64,000 bases of DNA, taken from contig JAFUYH010000002.1 in assembly GCA_017470605.1 (NCBI GenBank), positions 1 to 64,000 on the forward strand, written 5' to 3'. Source of the stretch: Treponema sp. (GTDB taxonomy: Bacteria > Spirochaetota > Spirochaetia > Treponematales > Treponemataceae). Each line of letters starts with the position of its first letter. Position 1 is the first letter of the stretch. This document shows, one piece after another, positions 1 through 8,510 of this stretch. The notes beneath the pieces were generated by a model. That model was not told where the DNA came from and did not search any database. It saw nothing but the letters and a program-made list of their open reading frames with translations. The position numbers and the translations under genes are program-made.

Positions 1-552
1 ATATTCAACTTCAGCAGAGGCTACTTCTGAATCTGTATAACCTTCTTTTGTTGCAACTGCCTTTACAGTAACTGTTGCCGTTACATCAAAAGGAGCCTCG
101 TATTTTGTGCTTTCTGCAGTTGGTGCTGAACCATCTGTTGTATAGTAAATTACTGCATCTTCTGTTTCGCAGGTGATTGTTACCTTGTTGTCTTCATCAG
201 TAATAACAGGCGTTGCGGCAACAGGTGCAACATAAGTACATTCTTTTTCAGCCGTTTCTGAATCATCATAGCCGTCTGCGGCTGCAAAAGCCTTTACTGT
301 AACGGTTTCAGTTAAGGCAATTGGACTTGAATAAACAGAACTGTCTGCGGTCGGGTCAGAGCCGTCTTTTGTGTAATAGATTGTTGCCCCTTCTGTTGCA
401 CAGGTAATTGTAACGCTGTTATCTGCAACAGTAATTACTGGGGTTGCTGCGGCTTCTTTTGTCGCATCTTCCGGGGTCTTACAGCTGATAGCTGTAACCA
501 GCAAAGCGGCAGCCGCCAATACTGCCGCAAAACGAGAAAGTTTCGTTTTCAT
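1..552 (-). CDS. Surface lipoprotein with chitobiase-type repeats (partial)
   Basis: The reading frame starts at an ATG at 552-550 and runs off the left edge, so only the N-terminal 184 residues are visible. A good Shine-Dalgarno sequence (AGGAG) lies just upstream. The protein begins with a lysine-containing n-region and a hydrophobic signal, then a relaxed spirochaete-type lipobox ending at Cys24 (TAISC), so it is probably lipidated and exported. After it come two imperfect repeats of about 80 residues with the signature ATIYYTKDGSDPT / AVIYYTTDGSAPT, then VTVKAFA/VTVKAVA. That signature is typical of chitobiase/beta-hexosaminidase C-terminal (Fn3-associated) domains found on surface proteins. 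The role is unknown; adhesion or carbohydrate contact is possible, but nothing catalytic is visible in this part. Confidence 0.75.
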   Translation of the reverse strand, partial: MKTKLSRFAAVLAAAALLVTAISCKTPEDATKEAAATPVITVADNSVTITCATEGATIYYTKDGSDPTADSSVYSSPIALTETVTVKAFAAADGYDDSETAEKECTYVAPVAATPVITDEDNKVTITCETEDAVIYYTTDGSAPTAESTKYEAPFDVTATVTVKAVATKEGYTDSEVASAEVEY

Positions 553-968
553 ATTTTTACTCCTAATTTTTGAATTGTACTTGAATTTAACGAAGGATTT
601 ATTCAAGTACTTTCTTAAGTAATTATAAGTGTGAATTTTCCTCTCGTCAAAATAAATTTAAGTTAAAAACATCATGTTAAACGATTAACTTTGCTATTTT
701 TTTTTCACTTTTATATCAATTTTTATAGGTAAAATCCCCTAATGCGATTTCTCAAAAAAATCTTCTTTTATTTTGACATTCTCGCCTATTTTTGTCATAT
801 TGACACTAAAAGCCGCATTTTATATAGTAAAAAGAAAAGGGATTTTTAGGGGAAATCTGTTCCCCTTAGGAGAGGGAGTAGGACGCAACGAAGTGCGGCC
901 GAGGGATAAACAGCCATCTGCCTTAAAAGGTTCTTTACCCCTTCCCTATAAAATTTCAAGAGGTTTTT
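553..968. other. Gene-poor intergenic region with GC-rich structured block
   Basis: This is the 416-bp gap between the divergent lipoprotein and carboxylase genes. Most of it is very AT-rich. The segment 848-952 stands out as GC-rich and self-complementary. AGGGGAA (848-854) pairs with TTCCCCT (860-866), CGCA (884-887) can pair with TGCG (894-897), and the purine-rich run near 868-880 is roughly complementary to the pyrimidine-rich run near 938-952. The block ends just before the carboxylase Shine-Dalgarno AGAGG. It could be a leader RNA or a small dispersed repeat. Short ORFs here, such as 773-985, have no ribosome-binding site or recognisable product. Confidence 0.4.
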
Positions 969-2459
969 ATGGAATACAATGTTGAAAAACAGCATGCAAA
1001 AGGAAAACTTCATGCAATTGAACGCATTAATGCTCTTTGCGACAAAGGAACTTTTGTTGAAACTTATCAGGGTGTAAAACATAACTGTACAAGTTTTGGA
1101 ATGGATAAAAAAGACATTCCTTATGACGGAGTAATCACCGGATTTGGAAAAATAAACGGTCGCAAAGTTGCTGTTTATGCCCAGGACTTTACAATTCAGG
1201 GAGGTTCTCTTGGTCACATGCACGGACGAAAGATTGCTGACCTTACAAAAATGGCTATTGATGCCCGCTGTCCTGTAATCGGTATTAATGATTCGGGTGG
1301 AGCACGTATTCAGGAAGGTGTTGAAGCACTTGGCGGTTACGGTAACGTATTTAATCAGAACGTAAGAGCCAGCGGTGCCATTCCTCAGATTTCCATTATT
1401 GCAGGCCCTTGTGCCGGCGGTGCCGTTTATTCTCCTGGAATCACAGACTTTATTTTTACTGTTGATAAAGTTACACAGATGTTCATTACTGGACCTAAGG
1501 TTGTTAAGTCTGTAATGTTCATGGATATTTCTGCAGAAGATTTGGGTGGGGCTTCAATTCATGCACAGAAGTCTGGTGTTTCTCACTTCCGCTGCGAATC
1601 TGAAAATGAATGTTATGAGACCGTACGCCGTCTTCTGGATTACATTCCGCACTACTTTGGAGACAAGATTGAACCGAATGAAAAGTTCAAGTTTGACGAA
1701 AAAAAGGCTGCAAAAAAGATTAAGGAAATCATGCCTGAAAATCCGCGTCAGGGCTACGATGTTCGGGAAGTTATTAACTGCGTAATTGATGATGATTCAT
1801 TCCTTGAAATCATGAAGGAATTTGCAATTAACTGCGTTGTAGGATTTGGAAAGATTGAAGGCCGCACGGTTGGTATTGTTGCAAACAATCCTAAGGGACT
1901 TGGCGGCGTTCTTGACTGCGATGCTTCTGATAAGATTGCCCGCTTTATCCGCTACTGCGACAGCTTTGACATTCCGCTCCTTACTTTTGTTGATGTTCCG
2001 GGCTTTATTCCTGGACCTCAGGAAGAGCAGAAGGGAATTATCCGCCACGGTGCAAAGGTTATTTACGCATACAGCGAAGCTACAGTGCCAAAGCTTACTG
2101 TAATTCTGCGTAAGGCTTATGGTGGAGCTTACATTGCAATGTGTTCAAAGCATCTTGGTGCTGACTTTGTTTACGCCTGGCCAAAGGCAGAAATTGCTGT
2201 AATGGGTGCAGAAGGTGCTATTGAGATTTTGTTCGCAAAAGAACTCAAGGACCCTAACAAGGCCGCAGAGGTTCAGGCTGCGTCAGAAAAATATAAGAAC
2301 GAAATTATGACTCCTTATATCGCGGCAGAACGCGGTTATATCACAGAAATCATTCAGCCGGAAGAAACACGTAAGCGCATTGTTGCAAGTTTTGACTTCC
2401 TTGAAACAAAGATTTTTACAAACAAGCCGCTTAAGAAGCACGGAAACATTCCGCTTTAA
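969..2459 (+). CDS. Acyl-CoA carboxylase, beta (carboxyltransferase) subunit
   Basis: This 496-residue protein matches the usual length of the carboxyltransferase subunit of propionyl-/methylmalonyl-CoA carboxylases and decarboxylases. It has the two-domain crotonase-like organisation. In the N-terminal half are GGSLGHMHGRKIADL, DSGGARIQEGVEAL and GPCAGGAVYSPGITDF. In the C-terminal half are NNPKGLGGVLD, FVDVPGFIPGPQEE, RKAYGGAYIAMCSK and WPKAEIAVMGAEGA. The family transfers a carboxyl group between biotin and an acyl-CoA. No biotin carboxylase, biotin carrier or membrane decarboxylase subunit is next to it, so substrate and direction cannot be settled; methylmalonyl-CoA decarboxylase alpha is the main alternative. 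The start is supported by AGAGG seven bases upstream. It ends tail-to-tail with the next gene, with a 4-bp overlap. Confidence 0.9.
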   Translation: MEYNVEKQHAKGKLHAIERINALCDKGTFVETYQGVKHNCTSFGMDKKDIPYDGVITGFGKINGRKVAVYAQDFTIQGGSLGHMHGRKIADLTKMAIDARCPVIGINDSGGARIQEGVEALGGYGNVFNQNVRASGAIPQISIIAGPCAGGAVYSPGITDFIFTVDKVTQMFITGPKVVKSVMFMDISAEDLGGASIHAQKSGVSHFRCESENECYETVRRLLDYIPHYFGDKIEPNEKFKFDEKKAAKKIKEIMPENPRQGYDVREVINCVIDDDSFLEIMKEFAINCVVGFGKIEGRTVGIVANNPKGLGGVLDCDASDKIARFIRYCDSFDIPLLTFVDVPGFIPGPQEEQKGIIRHGAKVIYAYSEATVPKLTVILRKAYGGAYIAMCSKHLGADFVYAWPKAEIAVMGAEGAIEILFAKELKDPNKAAEVQAASEKYKNEIMTPYIAAERGYITEIIQPEETRKRIVASFDFLETKIFTNKPLKKHGNIPL

Positions 2460-3322
2460 AAATATATAAAGGCTGCCTGAACGGTAAAAGAGTCCGGGCG
2501 GCCGGCTGCGGCGGTTTCACGGCGGTTTGAGCCGAAGACCGGGTTGCAGCAGGTACAGTCGGTGCTCAGGGTTATATGACTATCCTGAACACCGATTTTT
2601 TTTAAGGCCGCCACATTTGCCCGGGCCAGAGAAAGGCGGTAGAGTCTGCCGCCGCGGTTCTTCCAATTTACGGGAAGGGCGGCCCCTTCTTCCAGCGGGG
2701 TCACGCAGTCTTCGCAAAACTCCCGCGCAAAAAAGCCGGCCCGCTCCTGGTCCACAATATAGCAGCAGTCATGGATGTGCGGCCCCACCAGAACAAGAAA
2801 ATCTTCCGGCCGGCTTTTATGCCTCTCTGCCGCAAGTTTTATTGCATCCGCCGCAATGCCCGTTCCCTTCCAGCCTGAATGTACAATGCCAAAAACTCCG
2901 CTTACAGGGTCATATAAAAAAACAGGCACGCAGTCTGCCACTGTAATGCTTGGCACAAGGGCATGATTCACCGTTATTATTCCGTCTCCAATCCTGCCTT
3001 CTGTATCTGATGGGGAATTAACATCATAAACAATGTGGGTGTGGTCAAGTTGAAGAGGAACCAGGTGGCGGGAAGACTTGCGGGGGGCTGTATGTTCTGC
3101 AGGGGCTGCACTCCCCTCCGCATCCTCTTCAAGCAGCCGGCTGAAAAAGTCCTTTCTCACAGGATTTTCTTCATTCCACCTGAAACGCATGGAACCTGCA
3201 GAGCGCAGGGTCATTCCGCAAACAGGGGCACATCCCACAGCATTTCCGTCATCATAAAAAGGAAACAAGACGTATTTTGAAGAAGGAGTTATAAAGTTCC
3301 GGGCAAGAGAAATCATGTTCAT
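2456..3322 (-). CDS. pgeF: Laccase-domain (PgeF/YfiH) family protein
   Basis: The 288-residue protein carries the family hallmarks: DCVPVFLYDPVSGVFGIVHSGWKGT with the metal-binding His, LVGPHIHDCCYIVDQE, and a C-terminal STDCTCC. These are the conserved His and Cys zinc ligands. Members of this family were first called polyphenol oxidases and are now linked to purine nucleoside chemistry and to peptidoglycan editing. The frame is open further upstream to a TTG at 3373, but that would overlap the upstream gene. I prefer the ATG at 3322; another ATG follows at 3316. Neither has a convincing Shine-Dalgarno sequence. It lies downstream of, and probably in one transcript with, the 570-residue unknown gene. 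Confidence 0.85.
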   Translation of the reverse strand: MNMISLARNFITPSSKYVLFPFYDDGNAVGCAPVCGMTLRSAGSMRFRWNEENPVRKDFFSRLLEEDAEGSAAPAEHTAPRKSSRHLVPLQLDHTHIVYDVNSPSDTEGRIGDGIITVNHALVPSITVADCVPVFLYDPVSGVFGIVHSGWKGTGIAADAIKLAAERHKSRPEDFLVLVGPHIHDCCYIVDQERAGFFAREFCEDCVTPLEEGAALPVNWKNRGGRLYRLSLARANVAALKKIGVQDSHITLSTDCTCCNPVFGSNRRETAAAGRPDSFTVQAAFIYF

Positions 3323-3341
3323 AAACAAATTATATAAAAGA

Positions 3342-5054
3342 TTACGGTCGATTTGAAGTGTCAATATTGTCAAACTCTACCAGATAATAGAGGACTTTTT
3401 TGAAGCGTTCCTTTTCTTCATTAAGATTTTCACGCCATTCGCGGTTCTGATGACCTTTTATTGACTTCAGATTTTGCAGGATATCATGGGAACGCTGGGA
3501 ATCTTCATCAAGCATGGCAGAAAGAATCTGATTCAGGCTTTTCCCGCCCTTCACAAATTTTGCAATTATCTCACGAATTTCAGATTCAATGGTTGTCATG
3601 AGGGAATCAATTTTGTTTTGAGTCTGCAAAGTAAGAATCTGGGAACTGACAATTTCCGAAAAAGTAGAGCCAATCTCACCTTCTGGTGAAAGTTTAGTCA
3701 GCAGAAGCTTCATCTGTGTTCCTGCCTGATTAAAGAGGTTCAGGCTTTCTGAATATTCTATACGCTTTTCATTACGCACAAAAATTCCTTCCAGCATTAC
3801 GTCATTAAAGAGGGAATCCATCTTGTCAAAAGCTTTTGTAACAAACCATGAAAGGAATCCGCCAGAAAGTTCATATGTAAAGGGAACAGAAGTCCACATT
3901 TCAAGCCAGGGTCTATATTCCATAACAGGAAAAGACTGCAGTCCAAAATCTGATAAAAGGCTGGTTCCCAGAGAATTCTTTTTCTTTGCCCTGACCCATT
4001 CCTTCCAGCGGACTTCCAGAATCTTTTTCCATTGAGCCCTGAAAGCTGAATACCAGGCTTCTGCCCCTTCCATTGTACCAGGAGTCCAGTCGTAATTATC
4101 ATTAACAAGTTTACCAAGTTTTACAACAGGCACTGCACTGATAAACATCTGAATAGGAATCAGCTGCTGATTTGCCCGCGAAAGGAAATCTTTTACTGCC
4201 CGCTCTATATCTTTCTGCTGGGCATTTTCCGTAAGTTTTGTACGCTGGGAAAAGAGAAAAATTGCTTCCAGCAGTTCATTTGAAACAGAATGAACGTTTG
4301 TAAAGACTGCGGCAAGCGCATCGTAATCTATGACAGCATTTCTATACGGACAGGTATAAACATTTCCCATCACGCTTGTAAACTGAGCCGTAAAATGCAG
4401 GTAAGGCAGCTTGCAAAAATGATTCAGCCAATTAATAGAAGAAATTGCAGAATAAAGGGTATTTTTTACCCTTGAATCAATATTTTTAAGGACATCTTCC
4501 AATGCTTTCAGCAGACCGTTTTTAACGTCCAGACTGGCTTCTGTATCAAAATCCAAAATAAAGGGATCTGCATGGGATGTTACTTCATCTATAAAATCAG
4601 GAGTGATGAAGGAACACAAAAAAACGTAAAATTCCCCGGGATTATCTTCTATCATAACCATATAGGGCTTAAAAAAATCAGATGCCTCTTTTAAGGCTTT
4701 CAGGCGGTCATAAAAGATTCCGTCCAAAGATTTAATTTTATGATTTACAAGCCCCGGATGGGAGCGGGAAAGTCTGTGGGCGAGAGCGGCAAGAACATCA
4801 TCACTGTATACTTTTTCTGTTGATGAACGGTTGATAAGGGCTCGCAGCCAGAGAATAAAACGATAAAATAATGATTCATTTTTCAGCCGAAGATTCAGGG
4901 AGATGTTTTTTTCTTCTACATAATTTTCTGCATCTACGAACTGGAGGGAATCTGCGGTTGTTGAATTAATGTCATTCAGCATTGCAGTACGTTCTTCAGA
5001 TGTAAGCCCTGCCACCAGCTTATCAAAAGTTCCTCTATTATCTCCAGCCAACAT
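3342..5054 (-). CDS. Conserved-looking protein of unknown function, 570 aa
   Basis: I do not recognise this protein with certainty. It is 570 residues, starts with MLAGDNRGTFDKLVAGL, has no signal peptide, and shows no catalytic motif. It is predicted mostly helical, with an isolated hydrophobic stretch near residue 65 (FYRFILWLRALI). The start is supported by a Shine-Dalgarno-like AGGA. It resembles treponemal proteins annotated only as DUF5312, but that assignment is from memory and unverified. It reads out toward the PgeF-like gene, with the stop about 20 bp before that gene's ATG, so the two may be co-transcribed. Confidence 0.7.
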   Translation of the reverse strand: MLAGDNRGTFDKLVAGLTSEERTAMLNDINSTTADSLQFVDAENYVEEKNISLNLRLKNESLFYRFILWLRALINRSSTEKVYSDDVLAALAHRLSRSHPGLVNHKIKSLDGIFYDRLKALKEASDFFKPYMVMIEDNPGEFYVFLCSFITPDFIDEVTSHADPFILDFDTEASLDVKNGLLKALEDVLKNIDSRVKNTLYSAISSINWLNHFCKLPYLHFTAQFTSVMGNVYTCPYRNAVIDYDALAAVFTNVHSVSNELLEAIFLFSQRTKLTENAQQKDIERAVKDFLSRANQQLIPIQMFISAVPVVKLGKLVNDNYDWTPGTMEGAEAWYSAFRAQWKKILEVRWKEWVRAKKKNSLGTSLLSDFGLQSFPVMEYRPWLEMWTSVPFTYELSGGFLSWFVTKAFDKMDSLFNDVMLEGIFVRNEKRIEYSESLNLFNQAGTQMKLLLTKLSPEGEIGSTFSEIVSSQILTLQTQNKIDSLMTTIESEIREIIAKFVKGGKSLNQILSAMLDEDSQRSHDILQNLKSIKGHQNREWRENLNEEKERFKKVLYYLVEFDNIDTSNRP

Positions 5055-5120
5055 ATAAGGAAATCCTATAGTAAAAAAAACAAAGTTGCAAGTTTTAATG
5101 CTATATTTATGCGAATTGAG

Positions 5121-5149
5121 AAGCCGCGAACTAAACCTAATCTTATAGA
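5121..5149 (-). repeat. Partial duplicate of the tRNA-Glu gene
   Basis: The 15 bases at 5123-5137 are identical to 5248-5262 inside the tRNA-Glu gene. On the minus strand the match covers the D-loop to anticodon region, including GGTTTAGTTCGCGGC and a CTCAA-like anticodon loop, then decays on both sides. It lies just beyond the tRNA terminator. It looks like a degenerate tRNA fragment left by duplication or by a past site-specific insertion. It is not a functional tRNA. Confidence 0.55.
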
Positions 5150-5160
5150 AAAACCGTTAA

Positions 5161-5190
5161 AAAAAGACTCGCCACAAGCGAGTCTTTTTA
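5161..5190 (-). terminator. Rho-independent terminator after the tRNA genes
   Basis: GACTCGC (5166-5172) and GCGAGTC (5178-5184) form a perfect stem around a CACAA loop, extended by an A-run and a T-run on either side. The hairpin is therefore bidirectional. It lies 16 bases beyond the 3' end of tRNA-Glu on the minus strand and also ends any transcript coming from the left. Confidence 0.85.
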
Positions 5191-5205
5191 GGTTTTACCT
5201 ATCTT

Positions 5206-5278
5206 CGGTCCCTGCGGGAATCGAACCCGCCTTTCAGCCTTGAGAGGGCCGCGAACTAAACCGATATTCGAAGGGACC
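5206..5278 (-). tRNA. tRNA-Glu (anticodon CTC)
   Basis: The minus strand folds as a standard cloverleaf of 73 nt. The acceptor arms are GGTCCCT and AGGGACC, the D stem GAAT/GTTC, the anticodon stem CGGCC/GGCTG with loop CTCTCAA, and the T arm GCGGG-TTCGATT-CCCGC. Positions 34-36 read CTC, which decodes GAG. The discriminator base is G and no CCA is encoded. Confidence 0.92.
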
Positions 5279-5283
5279 AATAA

Positions 5284-5315
5284 TAAAAAAAGCTGAACCA
5301 TTTCTGATTCAGCTT
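5284..5315 (-). terminator. Hairpin with T-run between the two tRNA genes
   Basis: AAGCTGAA (5290-5297) and TTCAGCTT (5308-5315) form an 8-bp stem followed on the minus strand by a run of T. It starts one base after tRNA-Gln. tRNA-Glu begins only a few bases later with no room for its own promoter, so this hairpin probably terminates only part of the transcripts or marks a processing site. Confidence 0.65.
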
Positions 5316-5316
5316 A

Positions 5317-5389
5317 GTTCCCCAAGGAGGATTCGAACCCCCACAGTCAGAACCAGAATCTGAAGTGCTACCATTACACAATCGGGGAA
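5317..5389 (-). tRNA. tRNA-Gln (anticodon CTG)
   Basis: A 73-nt cloverleaf on the minus strand. The acceptor is TTCCCCG with TGGGGAA (one G-T pair), the anticodon stem TCAGA/TCTGA with loop TTCTGGT, and the T loop TTCGAAT. Positions 34-36 read CTG, which decodes CAG. The 3' CCA is not encoded. Confidence 0.92.
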
Positions 5390-5463
5390 TAAATAAGTGA
5401 ATATAAATATAGCGATTTATATTCACTGTGTCAATAGACAAAACTAAAGAAGTCTATTTTTTT

Positions 5464-5901
5464 TTATTTTTTTGTTGTTTTTTTAGCAGGAGCCTTTTTT
5501 GCAGCAGGCTTCTTAGCGGCTGGTTTCTTGTCTGCAGACTTTGTTACAGCCTTAGAAGTTGGCTTCTTAGAAACTTTAGCAGCCTTAGGAACTGTTGTGT
5601 CTACTACAGAGTTATCATCATTAGCAAGTTCTGAGCGAACATATTTATCTGCCTTCCAGTCGTTAATCCAGATATTGCCGTCAAGACAATAGCGGAACTG
5701 GAATTCTCTGTTTGTTTCAAGCTGTTTCTTTACAGAAAAAGAACCTGCAGGATCTTTCTTCATTGGTGTTGCAGTAGGATCCCAGCTGTTAAATTCTCCA
5801 ACAAGATATACTTTAGATGCACCTGCAGCAGCTTCTGGATTTACAGTAAATACAACGGTACATTTTTTTCCATCACTAGAAAATGTTTTTTTCAAAGACA
5901 T
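5464..5901 (-). CDS. CBM48 (glycogen-binding) domain protein with Lys/Ala tail
   Basis: This 145-residue protein has an N-terminal isoamylase-type early-set domain at about residues 8-95, with VYLVGEFNSWDP and FQFRYCLDGNIWINDWKAD. That is the pattern of the AMPK/CBM48 fold that binds alpha-glucans. The last 50 residues are a low-complexity basic tail of KPAAKK/APAKK type, like histone H1 or a nucleic-acid-binding tail. There is no signal peptide and no catalytic domain. A GGGAG Shine-Dalgarno sequence supports the start. Standalone CBM48 proteins occur in several spirochaetes, and their role is not established. The Lys/Ala tail makes a nucleoid or polyanion contact conceivable, which is inference. 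Confidence 0.8.
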   Translation of the reverse strand: MSLKKTFSSDGKKCTVVFTVNPEAAAGASKVYLVGEFNSWDPTATPMKKDPAGSFSVKKQLETNREFQFRYCLDGNIWINDWKADKYVRSELANDDNSVVDTTVPKAAKVSKKPTSKAVTKSADKKPAAKKPAAKKAPAKKTTKK

Positions 5902-5930
5902 TTGTTTATCTCCCGTAAATAAAAATCATT

Positions 5931-5943
5931 TTGATATTATCAA
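5931..5943. promoter_or_regulatory. Perfect dyad upstream of the CBM48 gene
   Basis: TTGATA-T-TATCAA is a perfect 13-bp dyad centred about 35 bp upstream of the CBM48 start codon, in the 66-bp gap before the carboxypeptidase. Its place between gene end and ribosome-binding site fits an operator, but no cognate regulator is visible. Confidence 0.3.
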
Positions 5944-5967
5944 TAGTAATCTTATATCAAAGGAAAA

Positions 5968-7413
5968 TCAAGTATTATAAAAAATAAAAACGATTTTATC
6001 AGCAAGACAAATAAACCAGTTTGACTTCTTAACTTCCCTGTCTGCAATCAAAGGAATGGTCTGCAGAACATAATCGCCCAGAATCACAGAAATCTGCCCT
6101 GCTTCTTCCCCCTGCTCTACCGCACCCATCAGATAATCTGGAAGAGAAACTTTTACCTGCACAGCATCAAGATTGGCCTGCATTGAATCACCATAAATAT
6201 AAGGTACAGTAACAATTTTTTCAGAAAAAGAAGGAATAAGATTCAAAGACTTTTGACTTGCTCCGCAAATTTTAAGCATATAAGGATGAACAAAATCTTC
6301 TATAGAGTAATCCGCAAAGGAATAAAAAGCCCATTCCATAAGTTCTTTGCCGTCATGAACACGCCCTGCCTGACCTTCTGCCGCATTACGGCCGGGGCCC
6401 TTCATAGTAACAGAAAGATAGCGGGTCTGCCCCCTTTTTGCTGTAAGAGAAAGATTATAGCCGCTTTCATCAATATATCCGGTTTTAAGGCCATCACAGC
6501 CCTCTAAAAGCCCCAGAAGAGGATTTGTATTTTTCTGGGTAATCGGCATTGTTATATGACGGGGAAGCCCCTGTGAAAAATCCTGAGCGAGCAGACTGTC
6601 ACCGGGAGCAAGATTTTTTTCTTTTGGATAAGTAAAAGAAGGAACTCCATGATAACGCTCCAGAGAATCCGGGTGACGCTTAAGATATTCCCGGGCAAAA
6701 ACAGCCATTTCCCGGGCAGTTGTGGTATTTTTTTCGCTGTAACCGGAACTTTCTACAAAATGAGTATGGGTCAAGCCCATATCAGATGCAACCAGATTCA
6801 TGCGTTCAACAAAATCTTCTATATTTCCGCAGATTGTATAGGCAAGAGCATAGGCGGCATCATTTCCTGAACATACGGAAAGCCCTAAAAGCAGTTCTTC
6901 CAGAGTAACCTTCTGCCCTTCCCCTAAAAACATCAAGGAAGAATGAGGGGGCATATTGCAGGCCCAGCTTTCTGGTGGAAGAGGGATAATCTGGTCATAA
7001 GAAAGATTTCCTGCAGCAACTTCCTCGTCTACCACATAAAGGGCAAAAAGTTTTGTCATGGAAGCAGGAGGAATTACCTGGTCTGCATTTTTTTCATAAA
7101 GCAGACAGCCGTTGGAAACATCTATTAAAATTGCTGATTCTGCATAAACATCAAGTTTTGGTTCAGGAATGGAATAAGGAAGATTTTTAATTTTCTGAAA
7201 ATTTTCGGGATAGCGTGAAAGCATCAAATCATTTAAAGAAAAAAGTTCTTCCTGACTAAGTGGAGCCGCTTCTTTTATTTCTGAAAACTGATGAAAGCGT
7301 ACTGCCGCTGTTGTAAAAAGAGAAACAAAAAAAATGATGATTATGGCAGAAACTCCCCCTGCTGCAATTTTTACAGGAGAGGAAGATTTTTTTCTTTCTG
7401 ATTTTTCCATCAT
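5968..7413 (-). CDS. D-alanyl-D-alanine carboxypeptidase (peptidase S11)
   Basis: The 481-residue protein is a penicillin-binding protein of the S11 family, which trims the terminal D-Ala from peptidoglycan stem peptides. The three active-site motifs are present: SMTK (near residue 118), SGN (in CSGNDAAYALA) and KTG (in CDGLKTGYIDESG, near 308). A hydrophobic segment at about residues 14-36 anchors it to the inner membrane. The C-terminal third (LPDYLMGAVEQGEEAG and after) fits the beta-rich PBP5 C-terminal domain. It lacks the usual clear amphipathic membrane tail and ends in a hydrophobic stretch instead. Its ATG overlaps the aroC stop codon (ATGA), with AGGAATGA serving as ribosome-binding site, so translation is coupled to aroC. 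Confidence 0.9.
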   Translation of the reverse strand: MMEKSERKKSSSPVKIAAGGVSAIIIIFFVSLFTTAAVRFHQFSEIKEAAPLSQEELFSLNDLMLSRYPENFQKIKNLPYSIPEPKLDVYAESAILIDVSNGCLLYEKNADQVIPPASMTKLFALYVVDEEVAAGNLSYDQIIPLPPESWACNMPPHSSLMFLGEGQKVTLEELLLGLSVCSGNDAAYALAYTICGNIEDFVERMNLVASDMGLTHTHFVESSGYSEKNTTTAREMAVFAREYLKRHPDSLERYHGVPSFTYPKEKNLAPGDSLLAQDFSQGLPRHITMPITQKNTNPLLGLLEGCDGLKTGYIDESGYNLSLTAKRGQTRYLSVTMKGPGRNAAEGQAGRVHDGKELMEWAFYSFADYSIEDFVHPYMLKICGASQKSLNLIPSFSEKIVTVPYIYGDSMQANLDAVQVKVSLPDYLMGAVEQGEEAGQISVILGDYVLQTIPLIADREVKKSNWFICLADKIVFIFYNT

Positions 7414-8510
7414 TCATTCCTAAGAAGCATATCTGCAAGAACAATTGAAGTCATTGCCTCTACAACAGGAACTATGCGGGGGCAGAGGCATACGTCATGC
7501 CGTCCCTTTATTTCCAGCACTGTATCACGGTAAGTACCGTCAGGAAGTTTTTCTACAGTTTTCTGAGGCTGGAAGATACTTGGAACAGGCTTTACTGCAG
7601 CCCTGAAAACAATAGTGTTTCCGTTACTGATTCCGCCAAGAATGCCGCCGCTGTGATTTGTATCAAAAACAGGCTTTCCGCTTTCTTTATCAACGTGCAT
7701 TGAATCATTATTAAGGCTTCCAAAAGAATCCGCAGCGTCAAAACCGTCGCCAATTTCAAAAGCCTTTACCGCACCGATACTCATGATTGCCTTGGCAAGT
7801 TCAGCGTCAAGTTTATCAAAAACAGGCTGACCAAGCCCCGCAGGACATCCTTCTACGATACATTCTATAACGCCGCCAGCAGATTCTCCGCGCCCCCTGA
7901 GTTCTTCTATCTTTGCAGTCATTTTTTCTGCCGCTTCCATATCAGGAGAGCGCATGGAATTTTTTTCTATGCATGAAAAATCTCTTTTTTCTGCCGCAAT
8001 TCCAGCGGCACGAACAGTATAGGCAGTTACTTTTATGCCCCGCTCATTCAAAATCTGCCGGGCAACAGCACCAGCCGCAACCCTGCACAAGGTTTCGCGC
8101 CCGCTGGAACGTCCGCCACCCCGATAATCACGAAATCCGTCATATTTAATGTCATAAGTATAATCAGCATGCCCCGGCCTGAATGTATCCGCAAGATTAC
8201 CATAATCCGCAGAATGTTGAGAAGTATTGCGCACTTCCAGAGCAATTGGAGTTCCCGTAGTTTTTCCTTCAAACACGCCGGAAAGGATTTCTACTTTATC
8301 TGCCTCTGTTCTGGCAGTTACAGCCGCATTCAGTTTTCCGTCTGCAGAAATGCCCGGTCTCCGCCTGTTTAACTCCTGCTGAATCATGCTTTCTGAAAGT
8401 TCAATCCCTGCAGGACAGCCGTCTATAATACACCCCAGCGCAACACCATGACTTTCGCCAAAGGTTGTGACAGAAAATGCAGTTCCAAAAGTATTTCCCT
8501 TATTTTTCAT
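7410..8510 (-). CDS. aroC: Chorismate synthase
   Basis: The 366-residue protein is full length for AroC, which converts 5-enolpyruvylshikimate-3-phosphate to chorismate using reduced FMN. Hallmarks are TFGESHGVALGCIIDGCPAG at the N-terminus, RRRPGIS, RPGHADYTYDIKYDGFRDYRGGGRSSGRE in the middle, and GRHDVCLCPRIVPVVEAM near the end. No other aromatic-pathway genes are adjacent. The start codon is preceded by TATAAT on the minus strand (8522-8517) with only six bases between, and there is no Shine-Dalgarno sequence, so the mRNA may be leaderless. Confidence 0.95.
   Translation of the reverse strand: MKNKGNTFGTAFSVTTFGESHGVALGCIIDGCPAGIELSESMIQQELNRRRPGISADGKLNAAVTARTEADKVEILSGVFEGKTTGTPIALEVRNTSQHSADYGNLADTFRPGHADYTYDIKYDGFRDYRGGGRSSGRETLCRVAAGAVARQILNERGIKVTAYTVRAAGIAAEKRDFSCIEKNSMRSPDMEAAEKMTAKIEELRGRGESAGGVIECIVEGCPAGLGQPVFDKLDAELAKAIMSIGAVKAFEIGDGFDAADSFGSLNNDSMHVDKESGKPVFDTNHSGGILGGISNGNTIVFRAAVKPVPSIFQPQKTVEKLPDGTYRDTVLEIKGRHDVCLCPRIVPVVEAMTSIVLADMLLRNE

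Noticed and set aside
846..1223. 125-residue minus-strand ORF
   Set aside because: It lies antisense to the start of the acyl-CoA carboxylase gene and over the structured leader, and has no recognisable product.
1546..2103. Alternative-frame ORFs within the carboxylase gene
   Set aside because: The main frame has full family motifs; these are shadows.
3323..3373. Upstream TTG start for the PgeF-like protein
   Set aside because: It overlaps the upstream gene and gives an N-terminus unlike the family; an ATG at 3322 is more plausible.
5256..5441. 61-residue ORF over the tRNA genes
   Set aside because: It is made of tRNA sequence read through and is not a protein gene.
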